Shown here in pieces: positions 17,041 through 25,168 of a DNA stretch of 64,000 nucleotides; positions within the stretch are counted from its first letter, which is position 1; each line of letters begins with the position of its first letter. Origin of the DNA: Pseudomonadota bacterium (GTDB taxonomy: Bacteria > Myxococcota_A > Polyangia > GCA-2747355); contig JADJTL010000002.1 in assembly GCA_016711215.1 (NCBI GenBank), forward strand, positions 434,001 to 498,000, given 5' to 3'. The position numbers were made by a program, and so were the translations under genes. The notes under the pieces were generated by a model. The model did no database searches. It was not told the DNA's origin and saw nothing but the letters and a program-made list of their open reading frames with translations.

Positions 17041-17739
17041 CTACCTGCGCTTGGCGCTGAAGGGCAGGCGGAACTCCACCGTCAGACCCGCGGCGGCGCT
17101 GCCCTGCTGGCCGAGGGCGATGCAGCCGCCGGCGTAGGCGGTGACGATCTCACCGCTCAGCGCGCTGCCGCGCGGCGGCTCTGCGTCGTCGTGAGCGATG
17201 GTCCCGGTGGCGTAGGAGACCTTGAGGAGGCCGCAGGAGCCGGCGCCTGCCGCGCCGACGCCGAGCGCGATCGAGAAGTCGTAGTCGCTGTCGACATTGC
17301 CGAGCAGCGTGGCCTGCGTCAGCGCGTCGAGCGGGCCGACCTGATTGAAGGTGACGTAGAGCAGATGCAGCTTCGAACCGGGCTGGGTCATGCGCACCCG
17401 GGCCGGAAAGACGTCCTCGGGACAGGCGATATCGCCGCGCGCGCAGAGCGCCCGCAGCTCGACGGTGGTGCCTGCCAGGTCGAAGGTGCCCCCCGTCGCC
17501 AGCGAGAGCGCCTGGCTCGAGACCACGACAGCGCCGTTTTTGACGAGGACCTCGAGCGCATCGCCGTAGCTCACGTCCCAGTCGGCGCCCGCCGCACCAC
17601 CGACCTCGAGGCCGGGCTCGCCGGCGCGGTTGTCGAGGCCGCCACCACAGCCGCCCTTATCGCCCGCCGCGCCCTGCAGCACGAGCAGGGTGAGCCCCGA
17701 GACCACCCATGGCGCCATGCCACGCAGCTTGATCTTCAT
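17041..17739 (-). CDS. Secreted hypothetical protein, beta-rich
   Basis: The 232-residue protein starts MKIKLRGMAPWVV followed by a hydrophobic stretch (SGLTLLVLQGAAG) and GDKGGCGGGLDN, so it carries a signal peptide, perhaps with a lipid-modified Cys in a poor lipobox. The body alternates beta-like segments (ALEVLVKNGAVVVSSQALSL, KLHLLYVTFNQVGPLD) with four further cysteines. AGAAAGG about 8 nt upstream fixes ATG 17739; the longer upstream frame overlaps the sensor gene. It follows the Cache sensor gene by 19 nt, so the two are likely co-transcribed. No family was recognised. Confidence 0.7.
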   Translation of the reverse strand: MKIKLRGMAPWVVSGLTLLVLQGAAGDKGGCGGGLDNRAGEPGLEVGGAAGADWDVSYGDALEVLVKNGAVVVSSQALSLATGGTFDLAGTTVELRALCARGDIACPEDVFPARVRMTQPGSKLHLLYVTFNQVGPLDALTQATLLGNVDSDYDFSIALGVGAAGAGSCGLLKVSYATGTIAHDDAEPPRGSALSGEIVTAYAGGCIALGQQGSAAAGLTVEFRLPFSAKRR

Positions 17740-17758
17740 CGACGCGCCTTTCTTCTGC

Positions 17759-18859
17759 TCAGCGCGAGACGCGGGGCGTGTCGTCGACCCCGTAGAGCCT
17801 TTTCGCGCAGCCAGGACAGATGCCATGGGTGAACTCCGCATCGGACTTATGCTCGATGTAGACCTCGACCGGACTCCAATGCCCCCGCTCGTCGCGGATC
17901 TTCTTGCACGAGGCGCAGATCGGCAGCAGGCCGCTGAGCGTCTTGACCTCGGAGGCCGCAGCTTGCAGGTCGCTGATCAGTTTTTCCTTCAGGCGTTCGG
18001 CCGCCTCGAGCGCGCTGACCTGCTCAGTCAGCCGCCCGTTGGCGAGGGCGAGGGCGACCGTGCGCTCCTCGACGAGGTCCTCCAGGCTGTCGCGGTAGGC
18101 GGCGAGCCGCAGCTCGGCCTCCCGGCGCTCGGCCGTGCCCCGCAGGGAATTTCGCACGATGTAGAACGAGAGCAGGCCGATCAGCGTGAGAATGCCGAGG
18201 GAGACCCCAAGGACCGAGCGCACGAGGGCCGAGACCTCGGCCCTCACATCGTCGAGGTAGACGCCCGTGCCGACGACCCACTGCCAGGGGGCGAAGAGCC
18301 GCACGTGCGAGAGCTTCGGCACCACCCGGTGGGGGTCGTCCTTCCACTGCCAGAGGTAAGGCGTGAAGCCCTCGCCGCCCTGCTTGACCCGCTTGACCAT
18401 CTCGACGAAGAGCAGGGTCCCTCGGGGGTCTCTGAACTCCCTCATACTCTGGCCGTCGAGATCGGGCCGATAGGGATGCATGACCATCCTGGGATGCAGG
18501 TCATTGACCCAGAAGTAGTCCTTGCCCTCTGGGCCGTAGCGCAGGCGGCGAAGCTGGGCGATCGCCTCCTGCTGGGCCTGCCGCTCGGTCTTGCGGCCCT
18601 GACGCACTTTTGCCTCCTGGAAGGCCAAGACCGCGTGCGCGGTCCGCGTCAGCTCGCGCAACATGTCCTTCTTGCGCTCGAGCACCGAGTCCTTGAAGGC
18701 CGGCAGGAGCACGCCGAAGATCGCGAGGACGAAGAGCCCCACCGCGAGGACGGAAGGGAGCACGGTGCGCGCCGTCTCCGCAGCCCAGCTCTGACCTCGG
18801 ATGGTGGAGGGCGGAAGACCGGCGGTCACCTCGGAACGCGTCCCCGCTTCTCGCTCCAT
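17759..18859 (-). CDS. Single-Cache membrane sensor with C-terminal CxxC-CxxC zinc-ribbon-like module
   Basis: The 366-residue protein has a first membrane helix (about 33-54), a periplasmic single-Cache ligand-binding domain (about 55-215; GKDYFWVNDLHPRMVMHPYR is the typical sCache_2 signature), a second helix (about 225-247) and a coiled coil (about 255-320). It ends with LLPICASCKKIRDERGHW and GICPGCAKRLYG. That CxxC/CxxC pair with W/VEVYI between is usually found beside histidine kinases, PAS or diguanylate cyclase modules. No kinase, cyclase or methyl-accepting domain is present, so output must pass through the zinc-ribbon-like tail or a partner. GGTGGAGG 8 nt upstream supports ATG 18859. 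The hypothetical secreted protein follows 19 nt downstream. Confidence 0.82.
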   Translation of the reverse strand: MEREAGTRSEVTAGLPPSTIRGQSWAAETARTVLPSVLAVGLFVLAIFGVLLPAFKDSVLERKKDMLRELTRTAHAVLAFQEAKVRQGRKTERQAQQEAIAQLRRLRYGPEGKDYFWVNDLHPRMVMHPYRPDLDGQSMREFRDPRGTLLFVEMVKRVKQGGEGFTPYLWQWKDDPHRVVPKLSHVRLFAPWQWVVGTGVYLDDVRAEVSALVRSVLGVSLGILTLIGLLSFYIVRNSLRGTAERREAELRLAAYRDSLEDLVEERTVALALANGRLTEQVSALEAAERLKEKLISDLQAAASEVKTLSGLLPICASCKKIRDERGHWSPVEVYIEHKSDAEFTHGICPGCAKRLYGVDDTPRVSR

Positions 18860-18994
18860 GGCGCCGCCTCCACCAGGTGTGTGAGCATACACTCTTCTCA
18901 GTAATAAAGCGCGATTGTCTTCACGCCTCGGCACCCTGCCCGCCGCCAGCGCGGCAGGCCTGGCCGGCAACGCGGAAGCCCGGCGCCGCTTGAC

Positions 18995-20173
18995 CTAGCG
19001 GCCGAGGGCCTGGTTGAGCTGCTCGACGAGCTTGGGGACGACCGTGTCGCAGAGCTTGGCCGACGCGCTGAGCACGGCCTGCTGCAGCGTCGGGCGCCCG
19101 ACCTTGAGGCGCTCGGCCACCGCGAGCAGGGTGCGATTGTCCGCGGTCTGCTGCGCCCGCAGATCGAGCACGGCGCGGACCATCGCCACGCCGCCGACCT
19201 GGCCGAGCGCCTCGTAACGCAGCTCGACGCCGATGGCGACCTCCACGTCGGAGCTGTCCTCGATCAGCTCGTGCCCACCGGCGAGCAGGCGGCTGGCGAA
19301 GCAGGTCTGGATCGTCTTGGCGTCGCGTCCGGTCACGCGCAGCCCGAGCCGCGGCGGGGCACCCTCGGGCCGCGCCGCGGCGAGGGGTTCAGCCCTGGGC
19401 GCTGCCGTCGGGCCCGTCTCCGGAGCGCTCTCGGCGTCACTTGGCGCCTCGGCGTCGCCTGGGTTCTCGGCGTCACCGGGCGCCTCGGGACGCCCGGACG
19501 CTTCGGCGGTCGGCGGTGCGTCGCTCGCCAGCGCGCCAGCGGCAGCCGTGGGCCGAGTCTTTAGCGCCTGCGCTAGCTCGCCGAAGGCTCGCTCGGCATT
19601 TTGCCGCACATGGGCCACCGTGTGCGGGCTGAGACCCGGCGCGGCGGCGACGGCCGGCGGCACCTGCGCGAGATCGAGCCGGGCCAGCGCATACCGCGTG
19701 CGGGTGGCGGGATCGACCCAGTGGTCGACGATCTCGACGCCGCGCAGCGTCACGCTGGTCAGCGTCTGCTGCACGGAGAGCACGTCCTGCTCCTCGGCGC
19801 TGGCGTCGGGCGCGACGCTGCTGCTGCTGGCACGCTGGTAGTCGCGCATCAGCGCGGCCACATAGAGATCGAAGAGGCGGGCGATCTCGCCTCGCGCGCG
19901 ATTGTCAGCGGTCTGGCGCGAGAGCGACTCGCTGGCGATGCCCTGTACCAGGCCGACGCCAAAGAAGGCCTTGCCCGCGCCGTCCTGCCACAGCCCGCTG
20001 CCGCGATTGACCCAGCGTGGGGACCCATCGGGGTTGACGCCTGTGACGACATCCGGGCCGACGGCCGTGTAGCTGCTGCAGGCCGCCGTGGCGCTCAGCA
20101 GCGCGGCGAGGACGAAGCCGATCGGCGCGCGGGACGACCCCCTGCACACCTGGTTGATAGTGCGCTCAGCCAT
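18995..20173 (-). CDS. LPP20-family outer-membrane lipoprotein
   Basis: The 392-residue protein has a signal peptide ending in the lipobox-like SATAACSS. The next 150 residues match the LPP20 fold (FFGVGLVQGIASESLSRQTA, then DNRARGEIARLFDLYVAALM), as in Helicobacter Lpp20 and FlgP-like proteins. An acidic linker with repeated APGDAE/NPGDAE units (about 225-265) leads to a second alpha/beta domain with two Cys. GAGG lies 7 nt before ATG 20173; a longer in-frame start lacks support. It lies 75 nt downstream of no gene on its own strand except the distant enolase promoter region; its role is unknown beyond envelope localisation. Confidence 0.72.
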   Translation of the reverse strand: MAERTINQVCRGSSRAPIGFVLAALLSATAACSSYTAVGPDVVTGVNPDGSPRWVNRGSGLWQDGAGKAFFGVGLVQGIASESLSRQTADNRARGEIARLFDLYVAALMRDYQRASSSSVAPDASAEEQDVLSVQQTLTSVTLRGVEIVDHWVDPATRTRYALARLDLAQVPPAVAAAPGLSPHTVAHVRQNAERAFGELAQALKTRPTAAAGALASDAPPTAEASGRPEAPGDAENPGDAEAPSDAESAPETGPTAAPRAEPLAAARPEGAPPRLGLRVTGRDAKTIQTCFASRLLAGGHELIEDSSDVEVAIGVELRYEALGQVGGVAMVRAVLDLRAQQTADNRTLLAVAERLKVGRPTLQQAVLSASAKLCDTVVPKLVEQLNQALGR

Positions 20174-20248
20174 CGAAGCACCTCGGTTGTTCAAGGATGT
20201 GGAGGCGACCCGGGAGAGGACCCGGGCCGCGGAGCGACGCGCTCGGCG

Positions 20249-21550
20249 TTAGGCGCCCTTGGCGGCCAGGCCGCGGAAGGCGCTGGAGCCGAGGAAGCTG
20301 GCCGTCTCACCGAGCTCGTCGCCGATGCGCAGCAGCTGGTTGTACTTGGCGACGCGATCGGAGCGGCTCGCGGAGCCGGTCTTGATCTGCCCCGAGCCGG
20401 TGGCGACCGCCAGGTCGGCGATGAAGGTATCCTCGGTCTCGCCGCTGCGGTGCGAGATGATCGTCGTCCAGCCCGCGCGATGCGCCATCTCGACGGCCTC
20501 GAGGGTCTCGGTCAGCGTGCCGATCTGGTTGACCTTGACCAGCACCGAGTTCGCCGCCTTGCGCTCGATCCCCCGGCGAATGAAGTCCGTATTGGTGACG
20601 AAGAGGTCGTCACCGACGAGCTGCACGCGGTCGCCGAGGCGCGCACAGAGCGCCGTGAAGCCGTCCCAGTCGCCCTCCTGCATGCCATCCTCGAGGCTGA
20701 CGATCGGGTACTTCTCCGCGAGCCGCGCCCAGTGGTCGACGAGCTGCGCCGAGCTCAGCTCGAGCTTGTCGCCGGCGAGCACGTACTTGCCCTTGGCCTT
20801 GTCGTAGAACTCGCTGGCGGCGGCGTCGATGGCGATCGAGACCTGCGCGCCCGGCTTGTAGCCGGCCTTGGCGATGGCCTCCATCAGCGCCACCAGCGCC
20901 GCCTCGTTGCTCTCGAGATTCGGGGCGAAGCCACCTTCGTCGCCGACGGCGGTATTGAGCCCGCGCGCCTTGAGCACCTGCTTCAGGCTATGAAAGATCT
21001 CGGCGCCGGCGCGCAGCGCCTCGGCGAAGTTTGGGAAGCCGTGCGGCACGACCATGAATTCCTGCACGTCGACGTTGTTGTCGGCATGCGCGCCGCCGTT
21101 GAGGATGTTCATCAGCGGGACCGGCAGCCGGCGGGCGTTGGCGCCCCCCAGGTAGCGGTAGAGCGGCAGACCGACGGAGTCGGCCGCAGCGCGGGCGACG
21201 GCGAGCGAGACGCCGAGCATCGCGTTGGCGCCGAGCTTGGCCTTGTTGGGCGTGCCGTCGAGGCGCAGCATCGTCTGGTCGACCAGCGCCTGATCGAGCG
21301 CGTCGAGACCGACGACCACCGGGGCGATCTGCTCGGCGACATGCTCGACGGCCTTGAGCACGCCCTTGCCGAGATAGCGCGCCTTATCGCCGTCGCGCAG
21401 CTCGAGCGCCTCATGCTCCCCGGTCGAGGCGCCGGAGGGGACGGCCGCGCGGCCGATCGCGCCACCGACGGTATGGGCTTCGACCTCAACGGTGGGATTC
21501 CCGCGCGAGTCGAGGATTTCACGGGCAGAAATTTCGATGATCTCGGTCAT
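20249..21550 (-). CDS. eno: Enolase
   Basis: The 433-residue glycolytic enzyme interconverts 2-phosphoglycerate and phosphoenolpyruvate with magnesium; it is often also part of RNA-degrading complexes. Expected motifs are present: IEISAREILDSRGNPTVEV at the N-terminus, GASTGEHEALELRDGD loop, NILNGGAHADNNVDVQEFM, VGDEGGFAPNL, SLEDGM, GDDLFVTN, LVKVNQIGTLTETL with the catalytic Lys, and ISHRSGETEDTFIADLAVA. Length is typical. AAGGAG stands 8 nt before the ATG and a good promoter lies just upstream. The gene is divergent from recN. Confidence 0.98.
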   Translation of the reverse strand: MTEIIEISAREILDSRGNPTVEVEAHTVGGAIGRAAVPSGASTGEHEALELRDGDKARYLGKGVLKAVEHVAEQIAPVVVGLDALDQALVDQTMLRLDGTPNKAKLGANAMLGVSLAVARAAADSVGLPLYRYLGGANARRLPVPLMNILNGGAHADNNVDVQEFMVVPHGFPNFAEALRAGAEIFHSLKQVLKARGLNTAVGDEGGFAPNLESNEAALVALMEAIAKAGYKPGAQVSIAIDAAASEFYDKAKGKYVLAGDKLELSSAQLVDHWARLAEKYPIVSLEDGMQEGDWDGFTALCARLGDRVQLVGDDLFVTNTDFIRRGIERKAANSVLVKVNQIGTLTETLEAVEMAHRAGWTTIISHRSGETEDTFIADLAVATGSGQIKTGSASRSDRVAKYNQLLRIGDELGETASFLGSSAFRGLAAKGA

Positions 21551-21577
21551 GACAAGCTCCTTGGCTGTGGCGCGCTG

Positions 21578-21606
21578 GACCTACCAGAGGCGCGCGGGCC
21601 GGTCAA
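21578..21606 (-). promoter_or_regulatory. Promoter of eno
   Basis: On the minus strand TTGACC (21606-21601) is followed by a 17-nt spacer and TAGGTC (21583-21578). Transcription would begin about 20 nt upstream of the enolase ATG at 21550, just ahead of its AAGGAG. Confidence 0.55.
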
Positions 21607-21732
21607 GGCAAGGTGACGGGCAGCGATGGGCCTGCAGGCCCGAGCGAGCGCGCGATTGCTCGACGATCCGGGAAGGCCTGTGCTAGGCAGGGTCGCCTGC
21701 GGCGCCGCGGCTGGCGCTCGCTGCGAGGTCCG

Positions 21733-23529
21733 ATGCTCGTCGCGCTGCGCATCACCGACTACGCGATCATCGAGCACGTCGAGCTCCAGCTCCACGGCGG
21801 GCTCAACGTCGTCACGGGCGAGACGGGCGCCGGGAAGTCGATCATCGTCGGTGCCACCGGCTTGCTGCGGGGCGACCGCGCGAGCGCCGAGCTCGTGCGC
21901 CGAGGCTGCAAGGAGGCCGTGATCGAGGCCCTCTTCGACCTCAGTCAGCGCGCCGAGGTCGTGCAGCGGCTCAACGAGCTCGGGCTCCCCGTCGAGGGCG
22001 ACGAGCTGGTGATCCGCCGCATCATCGGCAGCAGTGGCCGGGGTCGCGTCTACGTCAACGGCGCGCTCTGCACCACGGGGGTGCTGGCGCGGCTGACCGA
22101 GCGCCTGCTCGACCTCGCGGGCCAGCACGAGCATCAGACGCTCGCCGATCGCACGGTGCAACGCTCGATCCTCGATGGGCTGGGCGTGCCGCCGGCAGAC
22201 CTGGCGGCGATGGCGCAGGCCTTCGCGCGCTTGCAGCGCGCCAGCCTCGCACTGCGACCGACCGCCCTCGACGAGCGAAGCCGCGCCGAGCGCCTCGACT
22301 TCCTGCGCTACCAGCTGCGCGAGCTCGAGGCGGCGGAGCTGCGCGCGGGCGAAGAGGCGCTGCTCGACGCCCTGGAGCGCAAGCTGCGCAGCGCCGCTGA
22401 GCTGCGGCTGGCGGCCGAGGAGGGCGAGGACCTGCTCTACGGCGCGGACGAGGCCGTGGCCGCGCGGATCGCGCCGATCGCGCGGCGCCTGGCGGAGCTC
22501 TGCAGCGCCGATCCCGAGCTGGCGCCCCTCGTGCGCCAGCTCGACGAGGCACGCGTGCTGGTCGAGGACGCCGCGCGCGAGCTCGGTCGCTACGCCGAGC
22601 ACGTCGAGGTCAACGTCGAGCAGCTCCAACAGGTCGAGCAGCGGCTGGACCTGCTGCATCGGCTCAAGCGCAAGCACAGCGCCTCGATCGACGAGCTGCT
22701 CGAGCGCGTCGACGGGCTGCGTCGCGAAGCTGATGAGCTGGCGGCGGTCGACGAGCAGCGCGAAACCCTCGAGGCCGAGCTGAACGCCGCCCGCGCCGAG
22801 GTCCGAGCGGCGGCGCGGAGGCTGAGCGCCGAACGCACCGCTGCTGCAAGCCGGCTCGGCGCGCAGGTCTCGACGCATCTGCAGGCGCTGCACATGCCCG
22901 GCGCGCGGCTCAGCGCGCTGATCGAGGGGCGGGCGGTGCGCGACGGGGACGATCCAGCGCTGGTCTTCGAGGAGCATGGCGCGGCGCGGCGAGTGGGGCC
23001 CGAGGGCTGGGATCGCGTCGACTTCCAGGTGGCGATCAACCCCGGCGAGGCGCTGCTGCCGATCGGACGCGCCGCCTCGGGCGGCGAGCTCTCGCGCCTG
23101 GTGCTGGCACTGCGCCAGGTCGTCGGCAGCGTCGATCCCGTCAGCACCTCGATCTTCGATGAGGTCGATGCGGGCATCGGCGGCGCCGTCGCCGATGTCG
23201 TGGGGCGCGCGCTGGCGGCGGTGGCCGAGCACCGGCAGGTCTTGGTGGTCACGCACCTGCCGCAGGTGGCGGCCTACGCCAAGTTGCACCTGCACGTCGG
23301 CAAGACCCAGGAGGGCGGACGCACGCGCACGGCGGTGCGGATCCTCTCGGCCGAGGAGCGCGTCGAGGAGCTGGCGCGCATGCTCGCCGGCAGCGAACTG
23401 ACCGAGGAGGCGCGCGCGCAGGCTCGTCGGCTGCTGGCCGCGTCGGCCAACGTCGACAAGGTCGTCGACGTCGTCGAGGTCGCGCCCCGCAGCGGGCGCA
23501 AGGGCCGCAGCGCCCGCGACTCAGCATGA
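21733..23529 (+). CDS. recN: DNA repair ATPase RecN
   Basis: The 598-residue SMC-like protein acts in double-strand-break repair, bringing DNA ends together. Walker A is GETGAGKS near residue 35, after MLVALRITDYAIIEHVEL. The RecN signatures GQHEHQTL, a long coiled coil (about 150-400), ASGGELSRLVLALR (ABC signature), SIFDEVDAGIGGAVADVVG (Walker B) and VVTHLPQVAAYA are present. The start at ATG 21733 fits the family and has GCGAGG close upstream; 40 further in-frame upstream codons are not expected. The C-terminal 45 residues form a Lys/Arg-rich tail. It is divergent from eno with a 182-nt gap. Confidence 0.96.
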   Translation: MLVALRITDYAIIEHVELQLHGGLNVVTGETGAGKSIIVGATGLLRGDRASAELVRRGCKEAVIEALFDLSQRAEVVQRLNELGLPVEGDELVIRRIIGSSGRGRVYVNGALCTTGVLARLTERLLDLAGQHEHQTLADRTVQRSILDGLGVPPADLAAMAQAFARLQRASLALRPTALDERSRAERLDFLRYQLRELEAAELRAGEEALLDALERKLRSAAELRLAAEEGEDLLYGADEAVAARIAPIARRLAELCSADPELAPLVRQLDEARVLVEDAARELGRYAEHVEVNVEQLQQVEQRLDLLHRLKRKHSASIDELLERVDGLRREADELAAVDEQRETLEAELNAARAEVRAAARRLSAERTAAASRLGAQVSTHLQALHMPGARLSALIEGRAVRDGDDPALVFEEHGAARRVGPEGWDRVDFQVAINPGEALLPIGRAASGGELSRLVLALRQVVGSVDPVSTSIFDEVDAGIGGAVADVVGRALAAVAEHRQVLVVTHLPQVAAYAKLHLHVGKTQEGGRTRTAVRILSAEERVEELARMLAGSELTEEARAQARRLLAASANVDKVVDVVEVAPRSGRKGRSARDSA

Positions 23530-23636
23530 ATCAAATCATACGTGAAGGTGCCGCGCGCCGCGTCCTCGCAGCCGCGCTGACGCTGGGCTGAGTCGACGGC
23601 GGCGTGGCGGCGCGGCGCCGCAGCGCTCGGGTAAAA

Positions 23637-23666
23637 TTGACAGCCAAGTTTTTCGGGTGCTAGCTC
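23637..23666 (+). promoter_or_regulatory. Promoter of the M23 peptidase gene
   Basis: A consensus TTGACA (23637-23642), an 18-nt spacer containing T5, and TAGCTC (23661-23666) lie 22 nt before the TTG start. GGGGAG at 23673-23678 is the ribosome site, so the leader is very short. Confidence 0.6.
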
Positions 23667-23687
23667 GTCCTCGGGGAGCGTCTTCGT

Positions 23688-25118
23688 TTGGCACGCATTA
23701 CCTTCTACGATCCAAGCCGGCGCAATACGCGGCATTCGGTGCTGACGGCTGCGCCGGCCTCGCGCCGGCGGCAGAAGCGACGGTGGCGGGCCGGGGGTGC
23801 CTGGCCGCTGGCGCTGGTCTTCCTCGTGCTACTGGGCGTCAACGCCTACGTCTTTCTCTTCCGCAAGGGGACCTCCGTCAACGAGCTGCTGCGCGCCAGC
23901 TCGCTCGCCGGCGGCTCGGTGCCAGGGCTATCCGGCGCCGCCCGGACGGGCGCGGGACGCGGTGATCGGCCCGGCGCGCCCGGGACAGCGACGTCGCCCG
24001 ATTACCCCGACGACGGCGCGGTCGTCGTGCGCGGTACGATGAAGGGCTATATCGGCTTGTCCGCCGCCCTCGCAGCGGCGGGACTGAGCGCGGCCCAGGC
24101 CGACGAGCTCGCGACGGCGCTGGGCGCCGAGCTCGACCTGCGTGCCCTGCAACCACGACACCGCTTCGAGCTGCGCCTCGATCCACGCACGCGCGCGGTC
24201 GAGCAGTTCATTTACCAGCTCTCGGCGGTGCATAAGATCGTGGTGGCGCGTGGTGCGGACGACACCTTCAAGGCGCGGCGCGACGAGGCTGAGCTCGAGG
24301 TGGAGGTCGCCGAGATCGGCGGACGGATCGAGTCCTCGCTGAACGGCGCCCTCGCGGCCGCCGGTGAGACGGCTGCCCTGGCCGCCGCCTTCGTCGACCT
24401 CTTCTCCTGGGACATCAACTGGTACACGGATCCGCGCGAGGGCGACGAGTTCCGCATCGTCGTCGAGAAGCGTCAGCACGGCGGGAAGTTCTACCGCTAT
24501 GGGCGTATCCTGGCGGCCGAATACCGCGGCGAGGCGGGGCGCTTCCGCGCCTACTACTACGCGGGCGCGGGCGCGGGCGCTGCAGGGGCCTACTACGACG
24601 CCGAGGGCCGCGCCGTGCGGCGCGCGTTTCTCAAGACGCCGCTGCAGTTTCGTCGCATCAGCTCGCGCTTCAACCGCAAGCGCTTTCACCCGATCCTGCA
24701 CCGCACCAAGGGACACCTCGGCGTCGACTACGCCGCGCCCGAGGGCACGCCGGTCTGGGCCGCCGCCGATGGGGTGGTGGGCGCCGCCCATCGGGCGGGG
24801 GGCGCGGGAAATATGGTCGTGCTGCGGCATAGCGCGGGCGTCCGCACCGTCTACATGCACCTGCAGCGCTTTGCCGCCGGCCTGCGCCCCGGGCAGCGCG
24901 TGCGTCAGCACGACCTGATCGGCTACGTCGGCACGACGGGGCTCTCGACGGGCCCGCACCTGCACTACGGCATGGTGGTCAACGGTCGGCCGATCGATCC
25001 GCAGCAATTCAAGATCGGCGCCGGCCCGCTGCTGCCGAGCGGCGAGCGCGCCCGCTTCCTGGCGGCCGTGGGAGCACGCGCGGCCAAGCTCGGGGCGATC
25101 GCGCTAGCGGCGAAGTAG
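23688..25118 (+). CDS. M23-family murein DD-endopeptidase, membrane-anchored
   Basis: The 476-residue protein should cleave peptidoglycan cross-links in the periplasm. A basic N-terminus precedes one helix (WPLALVFLVLLGVNAYVFLF, about 39-58). Residues about 110-300 resemble the OapA/LysM-like substrate-gating region of MepM-type enzymes (FSWDINWYTDPREGDEF). The C-terminal lysostaphin domain (about 325-445) has H-x3-D in GHLGVDYAAPEGTPV and the H-x-H motif in GPHLHYGMVVNGRPIDP, the zinc ligands. Thus catalysis appears intact. The TTG start is supported by GGGGAG and an adjacent promoter. It converges on the CoA-transferase gene. Confidence 0.92.
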   Translation: MARITFYDPSRRNTRHSVLTAAPASRRRQKRRWRAGGAWPLALVFLVLLGVNAYVFLFRKGTSVNELLRASSLAGGSVPGLSGAARTGAGRGDRPGAPGTATSPDYPDDGAVVVRGTMKGYIGLSAALAAAGLSAAQADELATALGAELDLRALQPRHRFELRLDPRTRAVEQFIYQLSAVHKIVVARGADDTFKARRDEAELEVEVAEIGGRIESSLNGALAAAGETAALAAAFVDLFSWDINWYTDPREGDEFRIVVEKRQHGGKFYRYGRILAAEYRGEAGRFRAYYYAGAGAGAAGAYYDAEGRAVRRAFLKTPLQFRRISSRFNRKRFHPILHRTKGHLGVDYAAPEGTPVWAAADGVVGAAHRAGGAGNMVVLRHSAGVRTVYMHLQRFAAGLRPGQRVRQHDLIGYVGTTGLSTGPHLHYGMVVNGRPIDPQQFKIGAGPLLPSGERARFLAAVGARAAKLGAIALAAK

Positions 25119-25127
25119 CGAGGCATT

Positions 25128-25164
25128 CAAGCGCACCGCTTGGGCCTTTCGCTCGGGCCTTTCG
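25128..25164. terminator. Hairpin region between convergent genes
   Basis: CAAGCG-CAC-CGCTTG (25128-25142) is a perfect 6-bp stem, followed by a direct repeat of GGGCCTTTCG (25142-25151 and 25155-25164) that can itself pair as GGCC-TTTC-GGCC. This 50-nt gap separates the M23 peptidase and CoA-transferase stops and probably ends both transcripts, though T-runs are short. Confidence 0.4.
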
Positions 25165-25168
25165 GCCG

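Noticed and set aside
19601..21616. 671-codon plus-strand frame opposite the LPP20 gene and enolase
   Set aside because: It spans two unrelated minus-strand genes, one of them enolase, and has no recognisable domain.
21547..23295. 582-codon minus-strand frame opposite recN
   Set aside because: Shadow of recN; runs across the eno promoter.
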